Source: Bacteroidota bacterium
GTDB lineage: Bacteria; Bacteroidota; Bacteroidia; Chitinophagales; Saprospiraceae
Assembly: GCA_006226345.1 (NCBI GenBank)
Contig: SBHD01000009.1
Coordinates: 1 to 35,419 of the forward strand
DNA: 35,419 nt
Direction of reading: 5' to 3'
The notes under the pieces were generated by a model. That model had not been told where the DNA came from, ran no database searches, and saw nothing but the letters and a program-made list of their open reading frames with translations. The position numbers and the translations under genes are program-made. The stretch's first letter is position 1; each line of letters begins with the position of its first letter. Of this stretch, positions 16,686 to 25,455 are shown piece by piece.

Positions 16686-17636
16686 GTGATCCGTTATTAT
16701 GCACGCGAAAAACGAAAGCTCGTGGAATTACCCGAGCTGGAGCCGGGTTGTTGGGTAAACCTTACCCCACCGTTTGCTCCTGACGAACTGGAGGAATTTG
16801 CCCGCCGGCTCGAATTCGATCCTGTTTTCCTGACCGACTCACTGGACCTGGATGAACGCGCCCGCTATGAGCGTGATGAAGACGTCCGCTTTATTTTGGT
16901 CAGTACTCCGGTGCTCAATGAGGTTTCCGATGCTGAAAACGAGGCTGTTTTTATAACGGTGCCGATCGGTATTATCCTGACCATCGAGCATGTGGTTACG
17001 GTTTCTGCATTTGAAACACCCGTGATCAATGCCTTCCTGGAAGGGAAGGTCCGTAATTTTAATCCGGCCGATGAGAAACGCTTTGTTCTGCAGGTTATGG
17101 AACAGAATGTATATTACTTCCTGTCCTGCCTGAAGAAACTCAATATGCGTCGCAATCTCATTGAAAAGGAGTTGATGCATTCCAGCCGGAATGCGGAACT
17201 GAAGCAACTCCTGTCCATTGAAAAAAGCCTGGTGTACTTTGTTAACTCTCTCAACGCCAATGAACTGTTGAAACTAAAGGTTAAGCGTACCGACTTTTTA
17301 CATATCAACGGTGACGAAGACCTGACTGACCTGTATGAGGATATAATTATTGATAACTCACAGGCGCTGTCTATGGCCAATGTATACACCAACATCCTGA
17401 ATGGCACCATGGATGCCTATTCCAGTATCATATCCAACAACCTGAACATGGTCATCCACCGGCTGACCATAATTACGGTCGTGCTGATGGTGCCCACCCT
17501 GATCTCGTCGTTCTTTGGCATGAACATACCGAATGGTATACCGGAGAATCCAACGGCTTTTTACCTTACCATCCTGATTACAGCTTTCCTTACGGCTTTT
17601 CTCTACTGGGTCATGAAACGGCGCCGGATCCTCTGA
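16686..17636 (+). CDS. corA: CorA-type magnesium/cobalt transporter
   Basis: This is an inner-membrane pentameric divalent-cation channel of the CorA family. From the GTG at 16686 the protein has 316 residues, beginning V/M-I-R-Y-Y-A-R-E-K, a normal family length. The frame is open back to an ATG at 16488, but those 66 extra codons look non-coding and contain a consensus promoter (16574-16604). Seen: a soluble alpha/beta N-terminal domain, a long helical stalk (about 150-255), and two C-terminal transmembrane helices (about 257-276 and 290-308) with the signature G-M-N-I-P at 278-282 at the pore mouth. The tail is basic (K-R-R-R). It is the only plus-strand gene in the left two thirds of the window and converges on the 17668-21669 gene with a 31-bp gap and no visible terminator. 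Confidence 0.93.
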   Translation: MIRYYAREKRKLVELPELEPGCWVNLTPPFAPDELEEFARRLEFDPVFLTDSLDLDERARYERDEDVRFILVSTPVLNEVSDAENEAVFITVPIGIILTIEHVVTVSAFETPVINAFLEGKVRNFNPADEKRFVLQVMEQNVYYFLSCLKKLNMRRNLIEKELMHSSRNAELKQLLSIEKSLVYFVNSLNANELLKLKVKRTDFLHINGDEDLTDLYEDIIIDNSQALSMANVYTNILNGTMDAYSSIISNNLNMVIHRLTIITVVLMVPTLISSFFGMNIPNGIPENPTAFYLTILITAFLTAFLYWVMKRRRIL

Positions 17637-17667
17637 ACTGGCCATTTCATGCATTGGTTGGTCCGGA

Positions 17668-20600
17668 TCAATAGAGCAACAGTTTGCCAAAGCGGATACT
17701 GGATATGCCTTCCACCGACCAGCTGTACATACCTGGACTTATACCTTCCATCTGGATGTTGACTTGCCTGGTAAAGGGAACCACCTGTACAGCCCTGCCC
17801 TGTGCATCGAATAAGCGAAAAGTGCATTGTTCCGTCTGACTGGTTTCTACCCGGACTTGTCCGTCTGCCGGTGCAGGGTTGGGATATACCCGGGTATGCA
17901 CCTGGCCTTCCGATGTTTCCAGATCGCGGTCCGATGGAACAGCCTGAGCATTGGGGTAGGGCTTGGAAAGCACAAATTGTCCGAATTCCGTTACCTGCAG
18001 ATTGTCGTTGAAATACACCGAACCGTCCAGGCCGAATTTTCGGCGATCCCCATTATCCAGGAAGGTCCAGGTATTACCGTCTGCGGTAACATCCCTTGTC
18101 CAGAGCCGGTATTCAGCGGCATCCGACAAAAACGGACTGCGCCCAACCCGGTAGCAACGAACTTCCCGGAGCGAGGCAAATCCGGTATTCGCTCCATAAT
18201 TATGCACGACCCAATACGAACGGCTGGATGGGTCGAGATCTGGTGTGGCGTCCGGTGTCAGGTTAAGGCGACTCACGCATACCTCTCCGTCAGGCAGCAA
18301 TCCCGAATTGGATGTGGTGAATTCAAAACCCACGGATTTGCCGAAATAATAGGTGCCAGGTGCCGTGACCGTCAGTCGCTTACTTGCTCCGGGCCCCACA
18401 GCCAGTCCGGATGGCTGCCGGCGGGCATCTCCGTTGAGCCCCAGGTGGCGGGTGCCGCTGCGGTCCAGGATAGCGCTTCCTGCCGGTTCATTAAACTGGT
18501 AATATGCCTTTAGTCCCGGATCGTCTGTACCCAGTCGGACGAGATGCATTTGTTCCCGTATCTCCGCCTGATCCAGAGCCCGTTGGTAAATGCACACTTC
18601 ATCGATCAGGCCGTTGAAGTACCGCCCTCCACCGTTCGGGTCGACGCCCAGTACAATGGGGGCGTCAAACTCTTCGGCACCCCGGGCAGTGTTGTCTACC
18701 GAAGGGACGCCATTGAGGTAAACGGTTATACGGGTCGGTTCTGCTACCAGTGCCAGGTGTACCCATTCGTTTTGCGGAATGGTTAGCCCACTGTTCCACC
18801 ACCAGCCAGTGCCGTTCCAGTGGTAACTGAGGCGGTCGCCGTCAAATCCAATGCCTGCGGTGGTATTTCCGCCCCGGCAAAATACGATTGCGGCCCGGTT
18901 GGACTGCGGCCCCAGCCATTTGATCCATGCTGTGATCGTCACTGAGTCGCTGTTGAGGTACAGTGGCTCGGCTGCGACCGCATAATCGCCGTCCCCATCG
19001 AGCAGAAGTGCCTGACCCGGGAAACTGTCGCGATCGCAGCCGTCCCCCACGGTCAGCAACAGGGTATCGTGAAATACACCTTGTGGTGTGGTGAGTGCCA
19101 TGTAAGCCTGGTATTGTCCGGTCGAGCCAAATACCACTTTCGGTTGCCGGGTGTTTGCATCTTGGACATGTGCGGCTCCCGGGAAAGACCAGGCCCAGCT
19201 GACGCCGTCGTGCCGAACAACAGAGTAGTCATCGAAATAGAAGGTATCGCGCGCGCAGCTGCTTTCCAGTTTGTCGGCCATCGCCTGTGGCAGTACACCT
19301 GAAGGTTCGAACAGCGGTGCTTCCCATACACCGAAGCCCCAGCAGCCGTTGCGGATCTTGCCGTCGCGATAAAAGGGCTTGAGCCGATTGGTTTCTGCAC
19401 TTAGCGGGAGGCCGTTACTATAGGGTTGCCATTCTGTATGGCTGTTGTTACGGTAAAATACCCCCTGGTTGGTGCCCAGGTAAATGCCTCCATCAGTGCC
19501 ATATTGAGCCATGATATTGCTGATCCGGACGCCATTCAGTTGCGCCGTGGTCAGGTTCTCCCAGCTCTGGCCGCCATCGATAGACTTGTAGATCTTTTTA
19601 CCATTGGAGCCGTATGTCACGGCGCACCATAAAACGTTAGCATTTTCCCCGCTGACGGCGAGCTTTACTCGGTCGTTATTATTAGGTAAAGGCAGGCCGG
19701 TACATTTGGTCCAGGTCTGCCCGCCGTCGGTGCTGCGCCAGATACTATCGTCCACGCCGTCCCACTGGGAGCAGTACATGATCTTCGGATCAGACCGGGC
19801 GACCTCGATATCAAAAACCTTGTTGTCTTCAATGCCTGGAAAGGTATATAAGGCTGTGAACGAGGCACCACCATCCATACTTTTCCAGATAATATTGTCC
19901 TTGCCCAGGAAAACAATACCCCAGCATTGAGGGTGCCAGACCATTTCGCTATTGGCATAATATGCATAGCTTTCATTCGGGAAAAGGCCAACCGGGAAGG
20001 AACGCCTGCCTCCTGTGAGTCCGCCGTTCAGGCTGTATCCACCGATATCGGAGTGATAGGTTTTCAGACCAGGGCCCGGATTTACATATCCGGTAGCAGC
20101 TTCCCCTCCGCCCATGCGGTAGTAGGTATTGTCCGGGAAGGACTCATGCCAGGCCATATTGCCGTTGTGGTACCGCCCGCCGACGAGCAGGTCGTCGTTC
20201 CAGCCGCTGTCAAAACCCCACATATTGGCGCCGGTGATCCCGTCCATACGCGCCTCATGGGTAAGGCCAAAGTCGGTGGAATAGTTCAGCCCGCCGTCGC
20301 TGGCGATCCACAGGTCGTTGCCATGGACTGCCAGTGCCTGCAGGTCGGGATGGCTGAAGGGCAGGCCGCTGACATAGCCGCCCAGCGTCTGCCAGGTTTG
20401 CCCGCCGTCTGCACTGCGGAACCAGGATGTGCCTCCGGCGATAAGTTGCTGGTCGTTATTGGGGTCGACGATGATCGCCATATCATAAAAACCCTGGTTG
20501 AACCCGGTGGTACCATTGTTGGCCATCAGGTTGGTATGCCCCGGGATGGAATAGGGTTCTCCAATAGCGTTGGAGGGGTTGGTATTGGCCCAGCTTGCTC

Positions 20601-21669
20601 CATTATCCGGACTGACAAACACACCGATATATCCGTTCAGGGTCGGACCGCTGCCGCAGAGGTAGGTGTAGAGTTTATCCGGATTGGACGGGCAAACCGC
20701 TATGTGGGCACCGGTAACGGATTCGTCGGCGCCTGGCGTCCACCAGCCGGTTCCGACAGGTGTCCAGTTGAGTCCGTTGTCGGTGCTTTTCAGAAAGTCC
20801 GAGCTGCTGCCGTTTTGGCGGATAGCATACGCTACTGCCGCATCACCCGGTTTGAATTTAACAGCCCACGTCTTGTTGGTGAACACTTTCGACCAGTTCT
20901 GACCGCCATCGGTGCTTACCAGGAAGCCCTGGTCTGCTGCGGCCAGTATAATATCCGGATCGGTCGGATGTATGGCCATCTCATTTACCCGGAGGTTGTT
21001 TTCAACATAGACTTCCAGCCAGCTGGCGCCGCCGTCGGTTGACTTCAGGACCTTGCCACGGGTGGCGGCATAGACGGTATTGGGGTCGGTGGGGTGGGTG
21101 CGCACGGCACCGAAAGCATTGTGTATAAGATCGGCTGTAAGAAGCGTCCAGTTCAACCCTTTGTCCGTTGTTTTCCACAGGCCGCCCGATTCGCCGCCGG
21201 CGTAAAGTACATTCGGGTCGGAGGGGGCAATGTCAACGGCATAAATATTGGTTTGCCAGGTAACTTTGGTAATGCCGTCCGTATGATAGGTGCTTGACGG
21301 ACCCACCCAGGACCAGTTGGTAGCCCCGTTTTCGGCAGCAACTTTTCGGCGTGCCTGAATTTCCACTTGCCGGAGATTTTCTTCTTTGGGGGTAGGGAAA
21401 GCCAGCGACCCGTCCGCCTGGGTAAACGGGCGTGACCAGGCCATCCAGCGTTTGTAATACTGGGTATAGCTGTTCTTTTCAAAAGGCCGTTCTTTGAAAT
21501 AGTCCCGGTAGGCTTTTTCAATTTGAAAGACATTAGGCGACTCGGCCTGCATCAGGTGCATCCAGGCAGGTGCATCAGAGGCTGAATAGATCGGGGTGGG
21601 TTGTTCCTGGGTTGAGACTGTGTGGTACAGGAAAATAGCGAGGAACAGGGTAACGGCAATTTTTTTCAT
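17668..21669 (-). CDS. Secreted Asp-box (BNR/sortilin-type) propeller protein with PKD, LamG and T9SS type A domains
   Basis: The protein has 1,333 residues. A signal peptide spans 1-20. From about 120 to 770 there are roughly nine Asp-box motifs of the form S-x-D-x-G-x-x-W (such as S-T-D-G-G-Q-N-W and S-A-D-G-G-Q-T-W), as in sialidase-, sortilin- and xyloglucanase-like beta-propellers. A PKD-like stretch follows (about 820-890, W-A-W-S-F-P-G). Then comes a LamG/concanavalin-like domain (about 900-1060, with V-T-I-T-A-W-I-K-W and G-L-I-D-E-V-C-I-Y). A T9SS type A sorting domain ends the protein (about 1261-1333, starting V-Y-P-N-P and ending G-K-L-L-L-Y). It should be exported across the outer membrane and anchored or released. 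No catalytic residues could be assigned; carbohydrate binding is an inference from the LamG domain. Confidence 0.9.
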   Translation of the reverse strand: MKKIAVTLFLAIFLYHTVSTQEQPTPIYSASDAPAWMHLMQAESPNVFQIEKAYRDYFKERPFEKNSYTQYYKRWMAWSRPFTQADGSLAFPTPKEENLRQVEIQARRKVAAENGATNWSWVGPSSTYHTDGITKVTWQTNIYAVDIAPSDPNVLYAGGESGGLWKTTDKGLNWTLLTADLIHNAFGAVRTHPTDPNTVYAATRGKVLKSTDGGASWLEVYVENNLRVNEMAIHPTDPDIILAAADQGFLVSTDGGQNWSKVFTNKTWAVKFKPGDAAVAYAIRQNGSSSDFLKSTDNGLNWTPVGTGWWTPGADESVTGAHIAVCPSNPDKLYTYLCGSGPTLNGYIGVFVSPDNGASWANTNPSNAIGEPYSIPGHTNLMANNGTTGFNQGFYDMAIIVDPNNDQQLIAGGTSWFRSADGGQTWQTLGGYVSGLPFSHPDLQALAVHGNDLWIASDGGLNYSTDFGLTHEARMDGITGANMWGFDSGWNDDLLVGGRYHNGNMAWHESFPDNTYYRMGGGEAATGYVNPGPGLKTYHSDIGGYSLNGGLTGGRRSFPVGLFPNESYAYYANSEMVWHPQCWGIVFLGKDNIIWKSMDGGASFTALYTFPGIEDNKVFDIEVARSDPKIMYCSQWDGVDDSIWRSTDGGQTWTKCTGLPLPNNNDRVKLAVSGENANVLWCAVTYGSNGKKIYKSIDGGQSWENLTTAQLNGVRISNIMAQYGTDGGIYLGTNQGVFYRNNSHTEWQPYSNGLPLSAETNRLKPFYRDGKIRNGCWGFGVWEAPLFEPSGVLPQAMADKLESSCARDTFYFDDYSVVRHDGVSWAWSFPGAAHVQDANTRQPKVVFGSTGQYQAYMALTTPQGVFHDTLLLTVGDGCDRDSFPGQALLLDGDGDYAVAAEPLYLNSDSVTITAWIKWLGPQSNRAAIVFCRGGNTTAGIGFDGDRLSYHWNGTGWWWNSGLTIPQNEWVHLALVAEPTRITVYLNGVPSVDNTARGAEEFDAPIVLGVDPNGGGRYFNGLIDEVCIYQRALDQAEIREQMHLVRLGTDDPGLKAYYQFNEPAGSAILDRSGTRHLGLNGDARRQPSGLAVGPGASKRLTVTAPGTYYFGKSVGFEFTTSNSGLLPDGEVCVSRLNLTPDATPDLDPSSRSYWVVHNYGANTGFASLREVRCYRVGRSPFLSDAAEYRLWTRDVTADGNTWTFLDNGDRRKFGLDGSVYFNDNLQVTEFGQFVLSKPYPNAQAVPSDRDLETSEGQVHTRVYPNPAPADGQVRVETSQTEQCTFRLFDAQGRAVQVVPFTRQVNIQMEGISPGMYSWSVEGISSIRFGKLLLY

Positions 21670-21798
21670 GATCTGCAGAACTGGTATCCTGCAAAGAAAG
21701 CGTTGGGAGGCGACATATCCAGTCCTATCCCAACTATTACCCGGAAAACGGTACCAACAGACTCACTTTTCAGGACCGGCACTGCTGTTCATGTCCTG

Positions 21799-21847
21799 GG
21801 GCTTCAAGCCCGGTAACTGTGCATTTTCCTTATGGCCTGAAGCAGGC
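21799..21847. other. Two hairpins after the hydrolase gene
   Basis: GGGCTT-C-AAGCCC (21799-21811) and GCCTG-AAG-CAGGC (21835-21847) lie directly 3' of the stop codon at 21850. Neither has a T-run on the minus strand, so they are possible 3'-end stabilisers rather than classical terminators. Confidence 0.35.
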
Positions 21848-21849
21848 TC

Positions 21850-23301
21850 CTATAAACGTACAACCTTCCAGAGCACTGTTCCGTCAGACCCGGACAACCT
21901 AACATAATACAACCCTGGTGCCCAACCTGCGTTCCAGGGCAGTGGATTATTTCCTGTATGCAACGATATCCGCTGTTCCAGTAGCAGACTTCCCCGGGCA
22001 TCCAGTACTGCCACTTGTACCGGCCCGTCCGGCACTGCATTGCATTGCATCATGACCTGGTCTGTAAACGGGTTGGGTGCCGGCCGTATTCCGGATGCCC
22101 AGGCTGGTTCAGCAGTACTGCTGGTACAGGGTGGACCTGCAAGAAGGGTACTAACGACCGGGCTGAAAAATGCGGCGATCTTTTCGGCGCGTTCCGGCCG
22201 GTTGTGCGGATAATGGTAGGAGCCGTTATCGTTGTACCGGATACATTCAAAAAGTGCTAAAGCCGGGTTGAAGCTATTGCAGGTCAGAAAATCGGTCTGG
22301 TAGGGTGGGGGAGCAGGAAGCGTATTCAGGTAACCAGCGAGGGCGCCGTTGCCATATACGAACGGGTATTCATAGTGCCAGGGGGTTGCTCCAAGGTTGC
22401 AATAGTTGGAAAGCACCCCAAATGGTTTGCCATATTGGAAGGGGACGATCCCGTCGCAGGTTTGATGATAGAGGTAAAGCGCCGGCGTATCTGGTCCCTG
22501 AAGCCATTCGGAGGCGAATGCTTCCGATGGCAGGCCTCCAAAGAAACTGATGACACCGTCAACCGAAGCGTCAAAACCATTCAGGTTGAGTTCTCCCTCC
22601 ACCGGGCCAAGGTCAGGTCGCGCTAATGCACCGGCGGATACCGGATATTCCTGCAGGATACAGTCGGTAGCATAGCAATTGGAAAGGTTACTGCCGGGTG
22701 TGGGGGCATCGGGCTGTGCACTGCAGGCTACCGGTTTTTCTGCGGGCCGGTCGAGCAGGCCTGTAGCCAGGGCCAAAAATGCACCGGCACTTTCGCCCCC
22801 GACCAATACGGCCCGTTTGCAGTCCGGACCGGCATACACCCGGGCTTTCAACCAGCGGATAGCGCCTTTGGCATCCTGCATGCCCCGGTATATAGCCCGG
22901 ATGATCTCCAGGGAGTCGGCCGGATACAGGCAATTACCGCCGGGAAAAACAGCCGGGTTGGCCGGATTGGGGACGTAGTTGTCTTTGTGCCAGCCTTTGC
23001 GGTAGTTGATGGTAGCAACGGTATAGCCGCGGCTGGCCATTTCCGTACAAAACCAGGCCATATCTTCCTTACAACCACTGAGCCAGGCGCCGCCGTGTAT
23101 GAGTACGAGGAGGGGCCGGCTGGAGTCCTGGCTGTCAGGTGTATACAGGTCCAGGGTAAGCGTATCCGTTTGTCCGAGATAGTTGGTTGCTGTGCCGTAT
23201 ACCAGATCAGTTTCTACCTGCCAGGAATATTGAACTTCGGTGTATGGGGCCTGTGCAATTGTGAGGGCGGGAATGGAAAGCAGTATAAGGATCAGGCGCA
23301 T
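21850..23301 (-). CDS. Secreted alpha/beta hydrolase (esterase-like) with T9SS type A tail
   Basis: The protein has 483 residues from MRLILILLSIPALTIAQ, a signal peptide. The frame extends to an ATG at 23523, but that would place 74 unlikely residues before the signal peptide. Seen: the oxyanion motif H-G-G-A-W at 69-73, the nucleophile elbow G-E-S-A-G at 169-173 with S171, a likely acid D283 in T-C-D-G-I-V-P, and a candidate histidine in S-Y-H-Y-P-H (361-366). This is the layout of carboxylesterase/BD-FAE-like hydrolases. Eight or more cysteines suggest disulfides, fitting an extracellular enzyme. Residues from about 405 to the end form a T9SS type A sorting domain (P-A-P-N-P-F, ending W-K-V-V-R-L). 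The substrate cannot be told from the sequence. Confidence 0.88.
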   Translation of the reverse strand: MRLILILLSIPALTIAQAPYTEVQYSWQVETDLVYGTATNYLGQTDTLTLDLYTPDSQDSSRPLLVLIHGGAWLSGCKEDMAWFCTEMASRGYTVATINYRKGWHKDNYVPNPANPAVFPGGNCLYPADSLEIIRAIYRGMQDAKGAIRWLKARVYAGPDCKRAVLVGGESAGAFLALATGLLDRPAEKPVACSAQPDAPTPGSNLSNCYATDCILQEYPVSAGALARPDLGPVEGELNLNGFDASVDGVISFFGGLPSEAFASEWLQGPDTPALYLYHQTCDGIVPFQYGKPFGVLSNYCNLGATPWHYEYPFVYGNGALAGYLNTLPAPPPYQTDFLTCNSFNPALALFECIRYNDNGSYHYPHNRPERAEKIAAFFSPVVSTLLAGPPCTSSTAEPAWASGIRPAPNPFTDQVMMQCNAVPDGPVQVAVLDARGSLLLEQRISLHTGNNPLPWNAGWAPGLYYVRLSGSDGTVLWKVVRL

Positions 23302-23993
23302 GATTGGTTTATCCGGTTCAGGAATTAGAAAGGTTGAATAGGCTTGCAGATCAAAGATGCGATGTGCGCGCTGGTTTTTCATCCCGGGAATACGGTATTT
23401 TGCCATTACAGATTTACCGGGAGGATGCCGGAACACCCGGCTGTTGTGTGCAAATGATGCGGATACTGATACCGAAAATTTTTTCCACAGTTCTTCAGAG
23501 GGTTTCCACATATAAAAAGCCATTCCCTTTTTTCCTCTTTTTCAGGAGGTTAAGTTCTTCAAATTCTACCGGACCCAGCCAGGTAGCCGGTTAGGGGTAA
23601 AAAATACTAACATAAGTTATCCACATTGTTAGTAACAAGGGCTTGTTTTTTCATGTATTGATAATCAACAGATTATAAAAGTTATTAACATTATGTGGAA
23701 AACTTACAAACCCGCTAACTAAAAAATCTCTACTTTTGTTAGCACTTCTGCCAGGCATATGGCAGCTCCGCCACTGGGTTCGTTCTGTAATCGCTTGCAG
23801 CAAAAAACAGTTCGGGCTCAAATTGCAATCCATGTCCCTTCACATTCCGGGTATTTGTGCTTTCGATCGGATTGATCGACGTACAAATTTCTGTGCCGGA
23901 AATCAGCATGCTGTGCTATAACCGGAGTGGGGGATAGGATGCTCTGAAACAGACATCAATTCTATCATCATAAACCTGCATATTGATTTACAA
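23302..23993. other. Long gene-free region; candidate replication origin
   Basis: This is the largest spacer in the window with no gene, and it lies at the switch from minus-strand to plus-strand genes. Its middle part (about 23600-23735) is clearly AT-rich compared with the surrounding GC-rich DNA. DnaA-box-like 9-mers (consensus TTWTNCACA): TTTTCCACA at 23481-23489, GTTTCCACA at 23502-23510 (one mismatch), TTATCCACA at 23617-23625 (perfect), TTATTAACA at 23682-23690 (one mismatch), and TTTTCCACA on the minus strand at 23694-23702. The perfect box is flanked by an inverted repeat TACTAAC (23605-23611) / GTTAGTA (23628-23634). Interpretation as oriC is inference; a DnaA-responsive nrdB promoter is the main alternative. 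Confidence 0.5.
23714..23743 (+). promoter_or_regulatory. Possible nrdB promoter inside an inverted repeat
   Basis: TACTTTTG (23731-23738) is a perfect Bacteroidota -7 element about 255 bp upstream of nrdB. It lies within the arms of an inverted repeat GCTAAC (23714-23719) / GTTAGC (23738-23743). No clear TTG -33 element is seen. The repeat shares its TAAC/GTTA core with the one around the perfect DnaA box. Confidence 0.45.
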
Positions 23994-24980
23994 ATGGTAA
24001 AAGAAACAGCAACAGTCGAGCCTATCCTGGCGGAGAATCCCGATCGTTTTGTCCTGTTACCGATCAAGTATCCGAAGATCTGGGAGTGGTATAAAAAAGC
24101 CGAGGCATCGTTTTGGACAGCCGAAGAGATCGACCTGGTCCAGGACTTGCAAGACTGGGACAACAAACTCAACGACAACGAACGGCATTTCATCAAGCAT
24201 GTGCTGGCTTTCTTTGCCGCCAGTGACGGGATCGTGAACGAAAACCTGGTCCTCAACTTCATGCGGGAAATCCAGATCCCGGAGGCACGGTGTTTTTACG
24301 GGTTCCAGATCGCGATTGAGAACATCCATTCGGAGGTATATTCCCTGTTGATCGACACCTATATAAAGGACCCCAAGGAAAAGGACTTTTTGTTCCACGC
24401 TCTTCAAAACCTGGACTGCGTATCCAAAAAGGGAAACTGGGCACTGAAATGGATTGAAAATGCGCCCACGTTCGCCCATCGCCTGATCGCCTTTGCCGCC
24501 GTGGAGGGGATTTTCTTCTCCGGTTCTTTCTGTTCGATCTTCTGGCTCAAAAAGCGCGGACTGATGCCCGGGCTCGCATTCTCCAACGAACTGATCAGCC
24601 GGGACGAGGGTATGCATTGCGACTTTGCATGCCTGTTGTATTCCATGCTGAAAAACAAACTGGACCCCAAAGAGGTCGAGGCGATCATCACGGAAGCCGT
24701 GGTCTTTGAAAAGGAGTTCGTTACCGATGCGCTTCCGGTTTCCCTGATTGGAATGAATGCTGATCTGATGAACCAGTATATCGAGTTCGTGGCGGACCGC
24801 CTTTTGGTTTCGCTCGGAAACGAAAAGGTATATGGCACAGCGAACCCGTTCCCGTGGATGGACATGATCTCAATCCAGGGCAAGACCAACTTCTTTGAGA
24901 AGCGGGTAGGCGATTACCAGAAGGCCGGCGTAATGACCAGCCGTGAAGAACAGCAGTTCACTACAGATGCCGATTTTTAG
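23994..24980 (+). CDS. nrdB: Class Ia ribonucleotide reductase, small (radical) subunit
   Basis: The 328-residue subunit houses the di-iron centre and tyrosyl radical that start NDP reduction in the large subunit. All ligands are present by alignment from memory with mouse R2: D78, E109, H112, E171, E205 and H208; the radical tyrosine is Y116 in E-N-I-H-S-E-V-Y. The stretch [10 protein letters not shown] and the G-L-M-P-G-L[12 protein letters not shown] block are very like the eukaryotic enzyme. The C-terminus T-T-D-A-D-F matches the peptide that docks to the large subunit. The partner nrdA lies 1.9 kb downstream, separated by three other genes. The AT-rich region with DnaA boxes lies immediately upstream. 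Confidence 0.97.
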   Translation: MVKETATVEPILAENPDRFVLLPIKYPKIWEWYKKAEASFWTAEEIDLVQDLQDWDNKLNDNERHFIKHVLAFFAASDGIVNENLVLNFMREIQIPEARCFYGFQIAIENIHSEVYSLLIDTYIKDPKEKDFLFHALQNLDCVSKKGNWALKWIENAPTFAHRLIAFAAVEGIFFSGSFCSIFWLKKRGLMPGLAFSNELISRDEGMHCDFACLLYSMLKNKLDPKEVEAIITEAVVFEKEFVTDALPVSLIGMNADLMNQYIEFVADRLLVSLGNEKVYGTANPFPWMDMISIQGKTNFFEKRVGDYQKAGVMTSREEQQFTTDADF

Positions 24981-25031
24981 CATTGTCCGGGTAATTCCGG
25001 CATTGTGTCACTAATAAAACTCAAGTTAATC

Positions 25032-25367
25032 ATGGGCAAGTTTGTTATTTCCCAGCGCACAAACGGCGACTACCAGTTCAACCTCAAAGCTGATAACGGT
25101 CAGGTGATCCTTACCAGCCAGGGGTATTCGAGCAAAGCTTCCTGCACGAATGGTATCGAATCCGTTCGGACCAATTCGCAGGAAGAAGGTCGGTTTGAGC
25201 GCCAGACCGCCTCCAATGGCAAGTTTTACTTCAACCTGAAAGCCTCCAACGGACAGGTGATCGGTTCCAGTCAGATGTACGAAGCCGAAGCCGGCCGTGA
25301 CAACGGCATTGATTCTGTGCGCCGCAATGCGCCGGATGCTAAAGTGGAGGATGAAACCGCTGCCTAA
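25032..25367 (+). CDS. YegP-family protein (two DUF1508 repeats)
   Basis: This is a 111-residue small soluble protein made of two tandem copies of the DUF1508 fold. First copy: K-F-V-I-S-Q-R-T-N-G-D-Y-Q-F-N-L-K-A then N-G-I-E-S-V. Second copy: F-E-R-Q-T-A-S-N-G-K-F-Y-F-N-L-K-A then N-G-I-D-S-V. The biochemical role of the family is not established. The frame is open from 25005, but MGKFVISQ at 25032 is the normal start. It follows nrdB by 51 bp and is closed by a strong terminator, so nrdB and this gene may share a transcript. Confidence 0.9.
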   Translation: MGKFVISQRTNGDYQFNLKADNGQVILTSQGYSSKASCTNGIESVRTNSQEEGRFERQTASNGKFYFNLKASNGQVIGSSQMYEAEAGRDNGIDSVRRNAPDAKVEDETAA

Positions 25368-25376
25368 CTGCAGTCT

Positions 25377-25420
25377 TATGCCGGTGCAGACCGACCCATT
25401 GCACCGGCATATCCTTTTTT
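25377..25420 (+). terminator. Strong intrinsic terminator after the YegP-family gene
   Basis: A perfect 12-bp stem TATGCCGGTGCA/TGCACCGGCATA (25377-25388 and 25400-25411) with an 11-nt loop is followed by TTTTTT (25415-25420). It begins 9 bp after the stop codon and should separate nrdB from the genes downstream, including nrdA. Confidence 0.93.
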
Positions 25421-25455
25421 GCCCTGATTACTTTTTGAATACTAAACGATCTGCT

